NCBI GenBank assembly: GCA_029582155.1
Contig: CM055895.1
Coordinates: 54,874,464 to 54,938,463, forward strand
Reading direction: 5' to 3'
Length of the DNA stretch: 64,000 bases
From: Panopea generosa
Lineage: Eukaryota; Mollusca; Bivalvia; Adapedonta; Hiatellidae
Part shown: one piece after another, positions 24,600-35,191 of the stretch
How the letters are laid out: the number at the start of each line of letters is the position of its first letter
Numbering within the stretch: position 1 is the stretch's first letter
The notes under the pieces: model-generated
What the model was told of the DNA's origin: nothing
The model's input: only the letters and a program-made list of their open reading frames with translations
Database searches by the model: none
Position numbers and translations under genes: made by a program

Positions 24600-25515
24600 A
24601 GAAAGGCTACGACAGTACCACAGCACTATGGTGATAGTACGATATCACTATGGTGATAATACTATATCACTATAAGGATGAAGTTATGACATGATGGTAA
24701 TAAGACGATAGTTCTATGGTGACAGAACGTAGTTACAATAATGCAATGCTTCAACAGAACAATACCATGATGGAACAGTCGTGTCATCACCATTGTGTCA
24801 TCGTACCGTCGTGTCCTTACAATCGTGCCATCGTACCGTTGAGTCATCACCATCGTGCCATCGTACTGTTATGTCATCACCATCGTGCCATCGTACTGTC
24901 GTGTCATCACCCTCGTACCGTCGTGCCATCACCATTGTGCCATCGTACCATCGAGTCATTACCGTCGTGCAATCGTAATTTCGTGTCATTACTATCGTGC
25001 AATTGTATTGTCGTGTCATCATCATCGTGTAATTGTACTGCCGTGTCATCATCATCGTGTCATCGCATTATCGTGTCGTCACCATCGTTCCATCGTATTT
25101 TTATGTCATAACCATCGTGCAATCGTACTGTTGTGTCATCACCATCGTACTGTTGTGTCATCACCATCGTGCAATCGTACGGTCGTGTCATCACCAACGT
25201 GTCATCGTACTGTCATGTCATCATAATCGTGTCATCGTATATTCGTGCCATCACCATCGTACAATCGTACTGTTGTGTCATCACCTTGGTATTGTCGTGT
25301 CATCACCAAAGTTCAATCATAGCGTCGTGTCATCACCATCATGCCATCATAGTGCCGTGTTGTCACCATCGATCCATCGTACTGTCGTGTCATCTTTACT
25401 GCGCCGTCGTACTTTCGTATCACCACCATCGTGCAATTGTACTGTCCTGTCATCACTATGGTACTTTCGTGTTGTCACCATCGTTCCATTGTTTTGTCGT
25501 GGCATTGCGTGTACC
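24600..25515. repeat. 30-bp minisatellite locus 2, with strand switch
   Basis: From about 24780 to 25510 there are around 24 units of about 30 bases with consensus CATCGTACTGTCGTGTCATC followed by ACCATCGTGC. Sequence variation is moderate and there are few length changes. From 24610 to 24730 the units run in the opposite sense (ACTATGGTGATAGTACGATA and similar), so the array switches strand around 24730-24780. Open frames of 60-160 codons on both strands (Cys/His/Ser-rich, 10-residue periodic) result only from the unit being divisible by three. Confidence 0.9.
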
Positions 25516-27289
25516 TGTTGACAAAATTATACTATGATGACCCATACGGAACACCGACACCGTGCAGCATAAATATAAAAACTCGCTATACTTTGATAGT
25601 TAATTCAAAAAAGAACATTCAAAGGCTCTGTGAATTTCTTATTTCCATTCAAGCCATAAACTGGATGTTTTATGTTAAACATTTATTTTTATCATTTGCA
25701 AATCATTTTTATTATATTGTTTGATAAATCAAATCAAATGCTAAATATACAGTACAACAGTAAGTTAAAAAAACATAAAATATACCGGCTTGTGTAAATC
25801 CCAAACAATTACCCATAAAGCCTTGTTCTTACGATTTGTGTCAAGAATTCTGTCGTACCGTCCTGTTATTTCAAAACAATAAAATCTTTGTCTATATATA
25901 TTAAGCGAAAACTAGAACAGCCAATGGATAAATATTGCGTGCCACACTCAATATAATTTCGTTCTTACAAAAGAATGCCAAGCGTTTCCCTTTAAAATGA
26001 TGTAAAACTGATTCATAATTCTTAATAAAAAATGTAAATTTAACCATATGAAATAAAAGTTGGAAAATCAACCTAATAAACATGCAAGTTTATTGAGTAT
26101 ATATCATACGAGCGTCTTTAAAAGACAGACATTTAACTGTAAATTATGACCAGTAAATTATACCATTTTAATGGCAATAAAAAACTGGACGTTTAGTTGT
26201 TATATGTCGCATGCCTATCTGGTTGCTATCTAGTTCAAAACACTGTGGTATATTGTCAAAAACATAAATTTAAACATTCTATAGACGTCGATACGAATCC
26301 ATGAAATAACGCTAATGGGTTAGCCCGTATAGTCACAGCTGTAACCGTACACTATCGGACATTTTCAGGGTTTATCGGTTAAACATGCACTTAAGAAATA
26401 GGTTAATAAATATAGTTAAACCACTGATCATGTAAAATTCCTAAGAGAGGTAGAGGATATAACTGGATCAGGCGATACAGGCTCAATTTCCGGGTTTTTT
26501 TTCTCCTTTTGTTCAATTCAATAGCAACAGTATTAACAGCAACAGTGCTATACACAATGAGTTCCATCAAAACCAAAGAGTGATTTCTGTACACATATTA
26601 ACCAACCATGATTTGTTTACAGGTTTATCATCAACGAGGTCAAAATTACCGAGTATGTACGTTTGCAACCGAGTATGTACGAATATAATTGGAAACTTAA
26701 AGATAATTCAGTAAGCGGAGCAGCTAATTTCCAAGTAAGAATTACTGATCAGTAAATATGCATTATTCGTGGGTATGAGAGATATCGGCTGTTATAAATC
26801 CAATAAAGGTCATGAGAATACACAAAATTGTCTGTATCTAGTTATCAACTTGTTTTTATCTTTTTAAAGAAACATCTTCAGATACTGGTTATGCCGATAC
26901 AGGTATAAATTGTTTTCTTATAGATAACAATATTTATCGTTGACTTTTAATCATTAGGTAACAGGTTTATATATTTGAAAAACTTTCACATTCATACGTG
27001 CCTATATTTATCAAATTACAATAGAACTAAAATAACGTCACCAATGCGTCCATTTGGCTGTCATTTTCAAACAATCAGTGAACGGAATACATTTATTAAA
27101 ATATAATTTGCACAAAACAAAAATCTCATAGGCTGATACAGTAAATTTGTGACAGTGATACTGGGGCGTCACTTTACCACTGTTATTTATTTTCGCCAAG
27201 TTGTTATGAATCGTCAAAATCCGCTTAAAATACTATATCACGCTAATAAGAACTCTATGAAGCCCCAGTCTCACTTTTACGAGTTTGCT
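25516..27289. other. Non-coding stretch
   Basis: No supported gene. The only structure noted is a 14-base direct repeat ACCGAGTATGTACG at 26648-26661 and 26668-26681, exactly 20 bases apart. Confidence 0.5.
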
Positions 27290-28160
27290 ACCGACTAGCC
27301 ATGATCGGCAGCATCGTAGTTGCGACGTCAGTATTCTCGAGCATTCGTGGGTCATCGGGACAGACTCCCGTCTGTTTTGAACAACACAGTCAGGAGTGAT
27401 CGGCTAGTTTTTCAAGTCGTACGGCAATCGTACATCATTCTTAAGGCCGCCGTAGAGGTATTCGTGATAGTCGTGGCTATTCGTTTCACTTCCCAAGTAA
27501 GATTGCACAAGACGAGGCAAGAACTAATACGTGGGTCTTTACGACTTTGCCACAGTTGTACTACGAATGGACTACGATCTGCCACGATTGATGCCAATTA
27601 CACTAAAAACGTAGTATGAGCTTGTCCCGAATAACCAAGAATTAACACGACAACACAACGGATATTGTCGATTGCATTACGAATTTTCAGAATTATGCCG
27701 ACAGCGCTAAGACTGCAGTAAGAATTACTACGACTTCTTACGATGCCACTACGATTTAACTGCAATTCGGGACCAAACAGTTAAATACAGGCCGTCGGCA
27801 TCCAAGAAATCATACATTATGTGGCTTTCAACCAGTAAACATCTCCCAAGAAGCTCTTACAAGAACATATACCAAGAACGTCTGCCATGTATGATCCTGG
27901 AATAGGGTTGCTTCTACGTGATCTCGTAGCACTCGAGGCAGATATTGCACAGAAAAGACTGTTCGAAAACGCAATGAATTCGTAGCTGGTCTTCGTACGG
28001 ACGTCGGAATGGACTGGGAGTAGTCGTAGTACAGTCGTAGAACAGTTGTGGTAATTCGTGGCTCAGTCGGATCAGATCGTGGTGTTTCATGATATGTCGT
28101 ACTGCATTCGAACTGGGAACGAAGTTGAGTCATAGTAGGCCGAAGCTATTCGTGGAGCAT
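27290..28160. repeat. GC-richer block with 11-bp motif periodicity
   Basis: In places the sequence advances in 11-base steps carrying a TCGTAG/TCGTGG core: near 28020-28070 the words GTCGTAGTACA, GTCGTAGAACA, GTTGTGGTAAT and TCGTGGCTCAG follow one another directly. The mirror form (CTACGA) occurs at the same spacing near 27550-27600 and 27725-27765. Orientation is forward at 27300-27500, reverse at 27530-27770 and forward again at 28000-28160. Opposed frames of 60-100 codons in this block (27320-27619, 27412-27597, 27828-28133) are probably by-products. Confidence 0.6.
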
Positions 28161-28495
28161 CGGCTTGGAAAACGTAGCGCATTATTACAATAGTCGTCAA
28201 AAGTCTTGGGCATTTGTATCAAAAGCACTGATGCAGTTTAACCAATCATAACGAAAATATGTTTAGGTAACCATATGCCGTTATGTTTATCGATAAAATT
28301 GTTTTATTGTCTTAAAATAGGAACAGTTTTATCTTTCAGATGGACGTTATGGTACTGACCTTTCCAAAAAGTGACCAATGTTGTCACGTATTGATATTTT
28401 TTTATTTTACTTCTTGTTGTTGTGGTTAAACTATGTACGTTTGTGTTGCTATGAGTCCGTTAAATAACAATGCTAGGAAAGCCACATTTGAGTAC

Positions 28496-28538
28496 GCTGA
28501 TTGGTCAGTTGCCTCAACCGAATGTTTTTATGACGTCA
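28496..28538. promoter_or_regulatory. CCAAT box plus CRE, promoter-like pair
   Basis: CTGATTGGTCAG near 28498 holds an inverted CCAAT box (NF-Y type). The perfect CRE octamer TGACGTCA follows at 28531-28538, about 25 bases on. This spacing and pairing is common in animal promoters. No intact downstream gene was found; the decayed frame at 28912-29194 is the nearest coding-like sequence. Confidence 0.35.
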
Positions 28539-28911
28539 CAACATTATAAGCGTTCAATTGCTATGGATTGTTGGACAAGCTTAGAATTCTTTACCTTTTC
28601 ATTGGGTGCTAATAGCTCTGATTCGAAATATAAGGTTCTGAGATAAATTAAAGTTAGGCATGTGTTTTATTCTAGATTTTTTTTTTCTTGAACATTAAAA
28701 ACGTATGTTTGTGTTTATATCTGAATTATATTTGTTTTATAGCAAACCGTTTTAATATTGTTAGACCGCTTTCTAATGTACTTGTTTCAAATTGAGAGAT
28801 GTTCGATTTTAAAATCATATTAAGCCTAATCAATACGACTTATTTCTATTTATTTGCGGGAAAATAAAACAAAGGCTCTTAAAAGTCAATTTATTTTCTT
28901 TCCAGTGAACC

Positions 28912-29194
28912 AACACGAAGAAAATAGCATTCAAAGGATACAACAACTACTATAACATATGAAGAGTTAGAGTGGAACATTGATACTAAGCTTAATAAGC
29001 AACACACGAAAAAGTTTATAACAGGGTCATCGCCTTGGGAATGTCAGTAGCAAAGAAAGCACAGAGAAATATTTTAACTATATCAAATATTGAAGAGTTC
29101 ATTAAACTAGCAGTATTCTATGGCACCGTTTTGGAGTTGTACCATAGCGATATTGAATACAAACTTTTACAACTCTATAGCAGTTTGTTGTGAG
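28912..29194 (+). pseudogene. Unrecognised coding-like relic with one frame break
   Basis: A splice-acceptor-like TTTCTTTCCAG ends at 28911. One frame then reads TYEELEWNIDTKLNKQHTKK.. and runs to about 29048, ending ..SPWECQ. An overlapping frame continues as SVAKKAQRNILTISN.. and ..VLELYHSDIEYKLLQLYSSL to TGA at 29192-29194. The composition (E, K, N, amphipathic spacing) looks more like protein than the surrounding DNA. I recognise no domain. It contains CTATGG..CCATAG and half of a 13-base inverted repeat (ATATTGAAGAGTT at about 29087, mirrored near 29237), so it may lie inside a mobile element. A chance frame remains possible. Confidence 0.3.
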
Positions 29195-29573
29195 TATGTA
29201 ACTTACTTTTTCGCCTTTCGACATTTATGCATGTAACTCTTCAATATTGGAGTCCGAGACCATTAGGGTAAGGGTTACCTTCGTGTTAAGGTTCGTTTAG
29301 TTCATTGTACTCAATATTTTATTATATATACTAAAATTTAAATACAGTCAAACCTGTTTACGCAACCATCTCTATTAAGCAGCCACATTTAAACAATTTT
29401 AATGATCTAGTAACATCAAACTACAGTCCGTTTTTATGTGTGTATTTGAGAACAGTTATGTAATATTATCAAATTAAGGTTATAGGTACAAGTAAGTCAA
29501 GTATATGTATATGCATACCGGACAAGGATTTCCACATATTTTCATCAGGTACGGAATGTTCATCCTGCAACAT

Positions 29574-29752
29574 GGGTAGTATTTACCAACCATTCTTGAG
29601 AATATTCTTAGACCAAATTTCAACCTTAGATATATAATTTACTCTGACAGATATAATAGGTATGAGAGTTTAATTGACAAGTGTCTTTTTCAAAATGCAT
29701 TCTTGAGTTCAAGTCTAAAAATATTCTTAAGAATGGTTGGTAAAAACCGCCC
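29574..29752. mobile_element. 179-bp MITE with 3-bp target-site duplication
   Basis: The terminal inverted repeats are GGGTAGTATTTACCAACC (left) and, reading the right end inward, GGGCGGTTTTTACCAACC. They continue as CATTCTT.AGAATATT.TTAGAC for about 38 bases. The flanks are CAT at 29571-29573 and 29753-29755. GGG-starting TIRs with a 3-bp duplication fit a PIF/Harbinger-type non-autonomous element, though CAT differs from the usual TWA target. No coding capacity. A degenerate relative lies at 3969-4190. Confidence 0.82.
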
Positions 29753-29782
29753 CATGTGCACGCGCTTATCCTACTCTCCTGG

Positions 29783-29910
29783 CGCTATGACGTAACGTCA
29801 TTCATAAAATATTCGCGCTTTCGTAAATCCCTCACGCTATGACGTATTCATTCATAAATAGGAAGTGTACCATGGTATATTTCCGCTACCATAATAATAA
29901 AGCGGAATAA
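29783..29910. promoter_or_regulatory. Duplicated CRE-like module and short hairpin
   Basis: The segment GCTATGACGTA..TCATTCATAAA occurs twice about 50 bases apart (near 29784 and 29836). The first carries the palindrome TGACGTAACGTCA. An ETS-like AGGAAGTG follows, then a hairpin with arms TTTCCGCT and AGCGGAA around ACCATAATAATAA (about 29879-29907). It resembles a regulatory or element-end module. No adjacent gene is supported. Confidence 0.35.
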
Positions 29911-29944
29911 AAATCTTAAAAAGCATACATTTTGAGTTGGTATA

Positions 29945-30060
29945 CAAGAAATAGTATCTTCATGGGTTTTCAGAAGCCGAGTTACTGCTAAATCAGTTAT
30001 ATCCAGTTATCAAGAATCGTCCATCCGCACTTGAAACCCATGAGAGAAAGTATACTAAAT
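29945..30060. repeat. Inverted repeat with CATGGG arms
   Basis: The arm ATCTTCATGGGTTTTCAG near 29956 pairs with CTTGAAACCCATGAGAG near 30030 and continues weakly outward (ATAGTAT/GTATACT). A small foldback element is possible. No second copy was seen. Confidence 0.4.
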
Positions 30061-30199
30061 CACGGACGTGAACATATTAGAATAAATATAATTACACCGC
30101 TTGGCAAGACCAGGATTAACAACTTTGCATCAACTGTAGATAAAATGGTATAATAAAAAGGTATGCATTGTGTCTTGCATTTCTTGCACGACGGCATTA

Positions 30200-30335
30200 G
30201 CTAAGTATTTATGAATATCAAATCTTGCGTTCATGTCATATTGCGAGACGCTAGATGGCGCTGAGATAAATCTCGCGAGACGTCTGTCTCATCTAATCTG
30301 TTTGCTGCCAATTGACAAATGACAAGTTAAAGTGG
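30200..30335 (+). repeat. Dispersed repeat R, copy 1, with TCTCGCGAGA
   Basis: GCGAGACGCTAGATGGCGCT, GAGATAAATCTCGCGAGACG, TCTCATCTAAT and TTGCTGCCAATTGA match 44880-44980 and 48850-48950. The palindrome TCTCGCGAGA (30271-30280) is intact only in this copy. It is known from animal promoters as a regulatory motif. Confidence 0.75.
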
Positions 30336-30689
30336 ACATTGCAAATAGGAAAATTAGTTTTTGTCTCCGGTCCGGTTCTATATGTTATTTTCTTGTTTTC
30401 TTTTACATTTAAAGTTATATTGTAGTTACAAAATATAACGCAACTTGAATCACTGGCCAAGAAATATAATCAGGTTATAAATGCTCAGTGTCAATACAAT
30501 GATAGTGTGTATAAACGTGTATTTCCCATATCGAAATATCAGAGTAGGAATCGGCTAGTCCCTAAATGCGTCTGAGGTATTGTTTTTTATTACTTTTATC
30601 ACGAAAAAATAAACAATCCGCGTCTCACTACACAATTACGTCCCTTTTCCTCCCACGGTAACGTGATTCTTTCGATTAAATAAAGTCTT

Positions 30690-31050
30690 ATGAATATTTT
30701 GAAAATGGTTCATAGATGTTGTGATTTCTTGCTTAAGATGAGTAGAGCAAAGGATAGCATAGTTTATGCTGTAATATGACATCACTGGTGTTAAATAAGT
30801 GACTTTTATAGGATTTTTACAAATGCATTTATTTATGGTGTATTTGAGGACCTTTTTGTTTTTAAATAAAACATCTTAGGTTGTCAATGCATCTTCTTTA
30901 AAAAAAAAAACAAGCTGGTAAAAATATCAGATATTTTTTCGTGGGGACACATTTCTAATATGAAAAAAAATTATGTGGAATATTATCTTAACGGTGGAAA
31001 TCCTAGACGTTGTTTTTAAAAACAAAGAACACATTCAACAGTGTATACCT
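30690..31050 (+). repeat. Dispersed repeat family B, copy 2
   Basis: Collinear with 11850-12235 in the same orientation (GATGAGTAGAGCAAA, GACATCACTGGTG, CTTTTATAGGATTT, ATTATGTGGAAT, GTGGAAATCCTAGAC). Diverged by substitutions and small indels. No common reading frame. Confidence 0.75.
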
Positions 31051-31485
31051 ACAGTATAATTTATTTAGCGTATAATTTATTTTACAGCTATGCATTTACA
31101 TTTTATGTTAAAACTTATTTTGACATACCCGTATGTTTTATACGTTTTCTTGACCCTTACCCTAAGCTTTAATGGAAATATCAGTTATATAGTCCAGTTA
31201 ATACACCAAGTATACTCAGTCGGTACGAAAAACGAAAAACTTCTAAAAAAATGTTGAAAATATCCACATGCGTCGTTTCTATATAATCTACACATTAAAG
31301 GGAATTTGTCAGGTTTTTTCAAACTTTTAAAATTGGCTAAAACATTTTTTCCCAACATATAAGGCCTAAATATATATATATATATATACACTCCCTTACC
31401 CCGTTTTGTCAATAAATAGGTATATATATATTAAAACCTATCATAATAATACATTAAAAAGGGTAAACTAAAGGTAAAATAAAGG
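31051..31485. other. Non-coding stretch
   Basis: AT-rich, with short TA runs near 31370 and 31420 and a reiterated GGTAAA word at 31460-31490 leading into the duplicated unit. No gene seen. Confidence 0.5.
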
Positions 31486-32531
31486 TAAAAACTAAAATAG
31501 ATTTCCCGCTTAAAAGTAAAACATATTTTGTGACGTATATAAAAGAGTCACGTGATTTCATTTTGATTTCAAATTGATCCGTTTTGCACAGGATAATGCA
31601 TTTTAATAACATATGAGAGTTTAGGTGATAGGGGGCATATACCTAACTTTTAAAAAGTAGACCTGCCATAGTACATTTTACACGTAGTAAAAATTGTTTC
31701 ATCTTTAAAGAGTCCGAATGACCTCAAGCAGTAGTTAAGTGTTCTTTATTTTAAAATGGTGATTTCGCTTACCACTCCAATTTAAATATTGATTTTGTCA
31801 CGTTTTGGTGGATTTGCCATACCAGACCATTCGGATTTTATTTTTTAATGATAATAAGATGCTTTTTATCCATTTTAATAATTACCTTTTCAAGACATTT
31901 TTAGTGTGTTTTCTGATATACTCTCTTTAACACGAGTTAAAAGAACTGTTATTACAGAGTACGAGCGGAAGTAATCTTAGCTTGAATGGTTTAAAACGCC
32001 CAAGGTTAAAAACTAAAATAGATTTCCCGCTTAAAAGTAAAACATATTTTGTGACGTATATAAAAGAGTCACGTGATTTCATTTTGATTTCAAATTGATC
32101 CGTTTTGCACAGGATAATGCATTTTAATAACATATGAGAGTTTAGGTGATAGGGGGCATATACCTAACTTTTAAAAAGTAGACCTGCCATAGTACATTTT
32201 ACACGTAGTAAAAATTGTTTCATCTTTAAAGAGTCCGAATGACCTCAAGCAGTAGTTAAGTGTTCTTTATTTTAAAATGGTGATTTCGCTTACCACTCCA
32301 ATTTAAATATTGATTTTGTCACGTTTTGGTGGATTTGCCATACCAGACCATTCGGATTTTATTTTTTAATGATAATAAGATGCTTTTTATCCATTTTAAT
32401 AATTACCTTTTCAAGACATTTTTAGTGTGTTTTCTGATATACTCTCTTTAACACGAGTTAAAAGAACTGTTATTACAGAGTACGAGCGGAAGTAATCTTA
32501 GCTTGAATGGTTTAAAACGCCCAAGGTTAAA
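31486..32531. repeat. 521-bp tandem duplication, apparently exact (family C)
   Basis: 31486-32010 and 32007-32531 are the same sequence with a period of 521 bases, and I found no mismatch on reading them side by side. A few bases (TTAAA) are shared at the joint. The unit is the reverse complement of family C (diverged copy at 12740-13110) and contains the palindrome TCACGTGA. The minus-strand 68-codon frame at 31927-32133 crosses the joint and is not a gene. Confidence 0.9.
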
Positions 32532-33320
32532 CCGCTGTCTCGGTATTACAAATAGTATCAACCAGGTGGAAAGATTGGCGGCTAGCATACAACTACACAT
32601 ATAAACAAAAGCATCTTACAAAGATAAGAAAAACATCAACAACAGACGCAACCTTCAAAGCCACCAAAACAGCATAGGCTTAGTTCATAACCGTTTTGTT
32701 ATGAGGAAACAAATGCCGTTCACAACAAGGTAATTGTTCTCCAAGGGTAATAGTCTAAAATTGATATTATTTTATAAGTCTGCGAATTTAATCGAAAGGA
32801 GACACAATTGTCCCATCGGAAATCATTCTGTCTCATTGAGATACGTTGGATCGTGTCAATCAAGACTTTCAAATTATCAACTATTTAAACAATTTTGAAA
32901 TAACTTTTCTCTAGGTTTACAAGAATTGACTGCGAGATATTTCCAAGTCTGACGCAATAACGTCGTAGCTTTTTAAAACAAACACAGGGTACTTACTATC
33001 TTTATAGTATTTATAAAACCAACATGATGTGACTTAAAAAAGCATTGATTACACTGATCTCAACGGATGGCAACTTGAAATACCCAATTCAAAATACAAA
33101 CAATTTTGCATGTATACAAACAGTCGTCATTTTAAAATTCGGTTATCTCAAACCACTGGATATATCAAAGTTAAACGTATGGTCCCTTCGCCTGTTTTGC
33201 TATATGAATTCCATACTCTATCTCAAAGTCAATCTACTGGCTATCTCAAAGAATGTCCCTGGTTCCCTGGACTTGGAGTTTACAAGATTCCACTAATAGA
33301 GAGTAGACTGGTAGCATAAT
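32532..33320. other. Non-coding stretch
   Basis: Two overlapping plus-strand frames (33045-33296 and 33110-33319) have no recognisable domain and no homologous second copy. Nothing is called. Confidence 0.45.
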
Positions 33321-33324
33321 TCGT

Positions 33325-34760
33325 ATGGTGGGTGAAGAAGGCATAGCTGGTAGTGTAGTTGGTATTGTGAGTATGGAGGGTATAGCTGGTAGTGTAGTTT
33401 GTATTTTGGGTGTGGAGAGTATAGTTGGTAGTGTAGTTGGTATTATGAGTATGGAGGGTATAGCTGGTAGTGTAGTTTGTATTCTGGGTGTGGAGAGTAC
33501 ATCTGGAAGTGTAGTTGTTAATGTGAGAATAAAAGGTACAGCTGGTAGTGTAGTTGGTATTGTGAGTATGGAGGGTACAGCTGGTAGTGCAGTTGGTAAT
33601 GAGTATAAAGGGTACAGCTGGTAGTGTAGTTGGTATGGTGGGTATCGATATTAAAGCTAGTAGTGTAGTTGGTATGGAGGTTGTAAAGGGTACATCTTGT
33701 AGTATAGTTGGTATTATGGGTGTAAAGGGAACAATGAGTGATTATGATGGTTGATATGGTATAGTGGATGTAGTAAGTACAGTGAGTAGTTATTTTGGTA
33801 TGATGGATGCAGAGTGGACATTGAGTAGTGGTGTTGGTATAATGAATGTAATGGTTGCAATGGGTAGTGATGTTGATATTAAGGGTGTACTGAGTAGTGG
33901 AATTAGTAAAGAATTAAAGAGGATGCAGAAGGAGCAGTTAAGAGTTGAAGTGGTATGGTGGATGTAGTGTCCATGAAACAGAAGGTATTGATGTTGGTAT
34001 GGTGAACACAGTGGGTAAAGTGGGTAATGATGTTAATATAATTTGGATTGTGAGTAATGAACTTGGTATGGTGGGTGTTTAGGGTACAGTGGGTAGTGCT
34101 GTTGGTATTGTTGATGTAGAAGGTATAGTATGTAGTTGTGTCTGAATGGTGGGTGTAGAGGGTACAGTAAGTAATGGGGTTCTGGTTGGTATTATCGATA
34201 ATGGTTGGTAGAGAGAATACAGTACCTTTATGATGTAGTAATGTAGAGGGAACATTAGAGTTCATAGAGTGAATGTAGATGTTACAGTGGATAATGGTAT
34301 TGGATTGGTGGGTGTAATGGTTCAGTAGTTAATTAGGTCAGTGTGATGGATGTAGTGGATTCAATGGGTAGTGGGTTGGTATGGTGGATTTTGAAGGTAC
34401 AGTCACTGTGGATAGTTGAGCTGGTATGGTGATACATGTAACGAATGTAAAGGATCAGTGTCTTATGGATTTGGTTTGGCGGATGTTGAAAATGGTGCTA
34501 GTATACTAGATGTAGAGTGTAGAGTGTAGAGTTGATGTTGGTATGGTGGTTGAATAGGGTACTGTGGGTATAATGATGTTAGTTTGGCGGGTGTAAAGGG
34601 TACAGTACCATGGTGGTCGAGTTGGTACATGTATGAAGACTAAAAGGTGTTTAATTAATTTGGTATGATGGATTTTGAAGGCGCAGTTTGAGTTGGAGTT
34701 AGTATGACAACTGTAGATGGTACAGTTGTTGGTGATGTTGGTATAGTGGGCCCATGGGGC
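33325..34760. repeat. 39-bp minisatellite, strongly strand-asymmetric
   Basis: Units built on GGTA.AGCTGGTAGTGTAGTT and GGTATTGTGAGTATGGAGG repeat every 39 bases, with a 78-base higher order in the first 200 bases. The array decays into looser GGTATGGTGGGTGTA units up to about 34760. The plus strand is almost free of C, giving strong G/T/A asymmetry. The 99-codon frame at 33325-33624 (GSVVGI.. every 13 residues) and the minus frame at 33903-34265 follow from the unit being three times thirteen. Confidence 0.9.
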
Positions 34761-35191
34761 AGTGTACCCAGTTACCGCTTGTTTAAATTTAAACGATAAC
34801 TTTTTCCAAATTTTTAACTAAATAAAACACAGTTATTTTTTTTGTCAATTTGTAAAAAAATGAGGTTTTAACCAAAACAATCATGTAGTATTAAATTTGA
34901 TATCAACTGCCTATTGCGCCCCAGGTAAAAACTCGTCAATAAATTTATAAGACTGAAAACAACAGTTTTATAATCTTGTTTGATATTTACTGGTATATTA
35001 ATATCAAAATATCATATTCTTAAACATGGCAGTTAGTTACGATTATGATGTGGTCAAGATAGTATCTGACTACTATATAAATTTACATAAAAGCAGTTTC
35101 TAAATACGAATTTGGAAATATAATTATATATATTAACTTATATTAAAATAATTTAATACTTTCATTTGAATTTTGAAAAATATTAGCAAAA
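34761..35191. other. Non-coding stretch before an unknown relic
   Basis: Very AT-rich. No repeat or frame recognised. Confidence 0.45.

Noticed and set aside
24662-25537. Long overlapping open frames on both strands (up to 162 codons, Cys/His/Ser-rich)
   Set aside because: They are translations of the 30-bp satellite in every frame. The unit is divisible by three, so a lack of stops in one unit gives long frames without any coding function.
27320-28133. Host gene in the GC-richer block (frames of 61-101 codons on both strands)
   Set aside because: The frames oppose and overlap each other, show no domain, and the block is explained better by 11-bp-phased repeats.
33325-34265. Repeat-protein-like frames GSVVGI.. 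(plus) and Thr/His-rich (minus)
   Set aside because: Products of the 39-bp minisatellite. The frame ends as soon as the units degrade.
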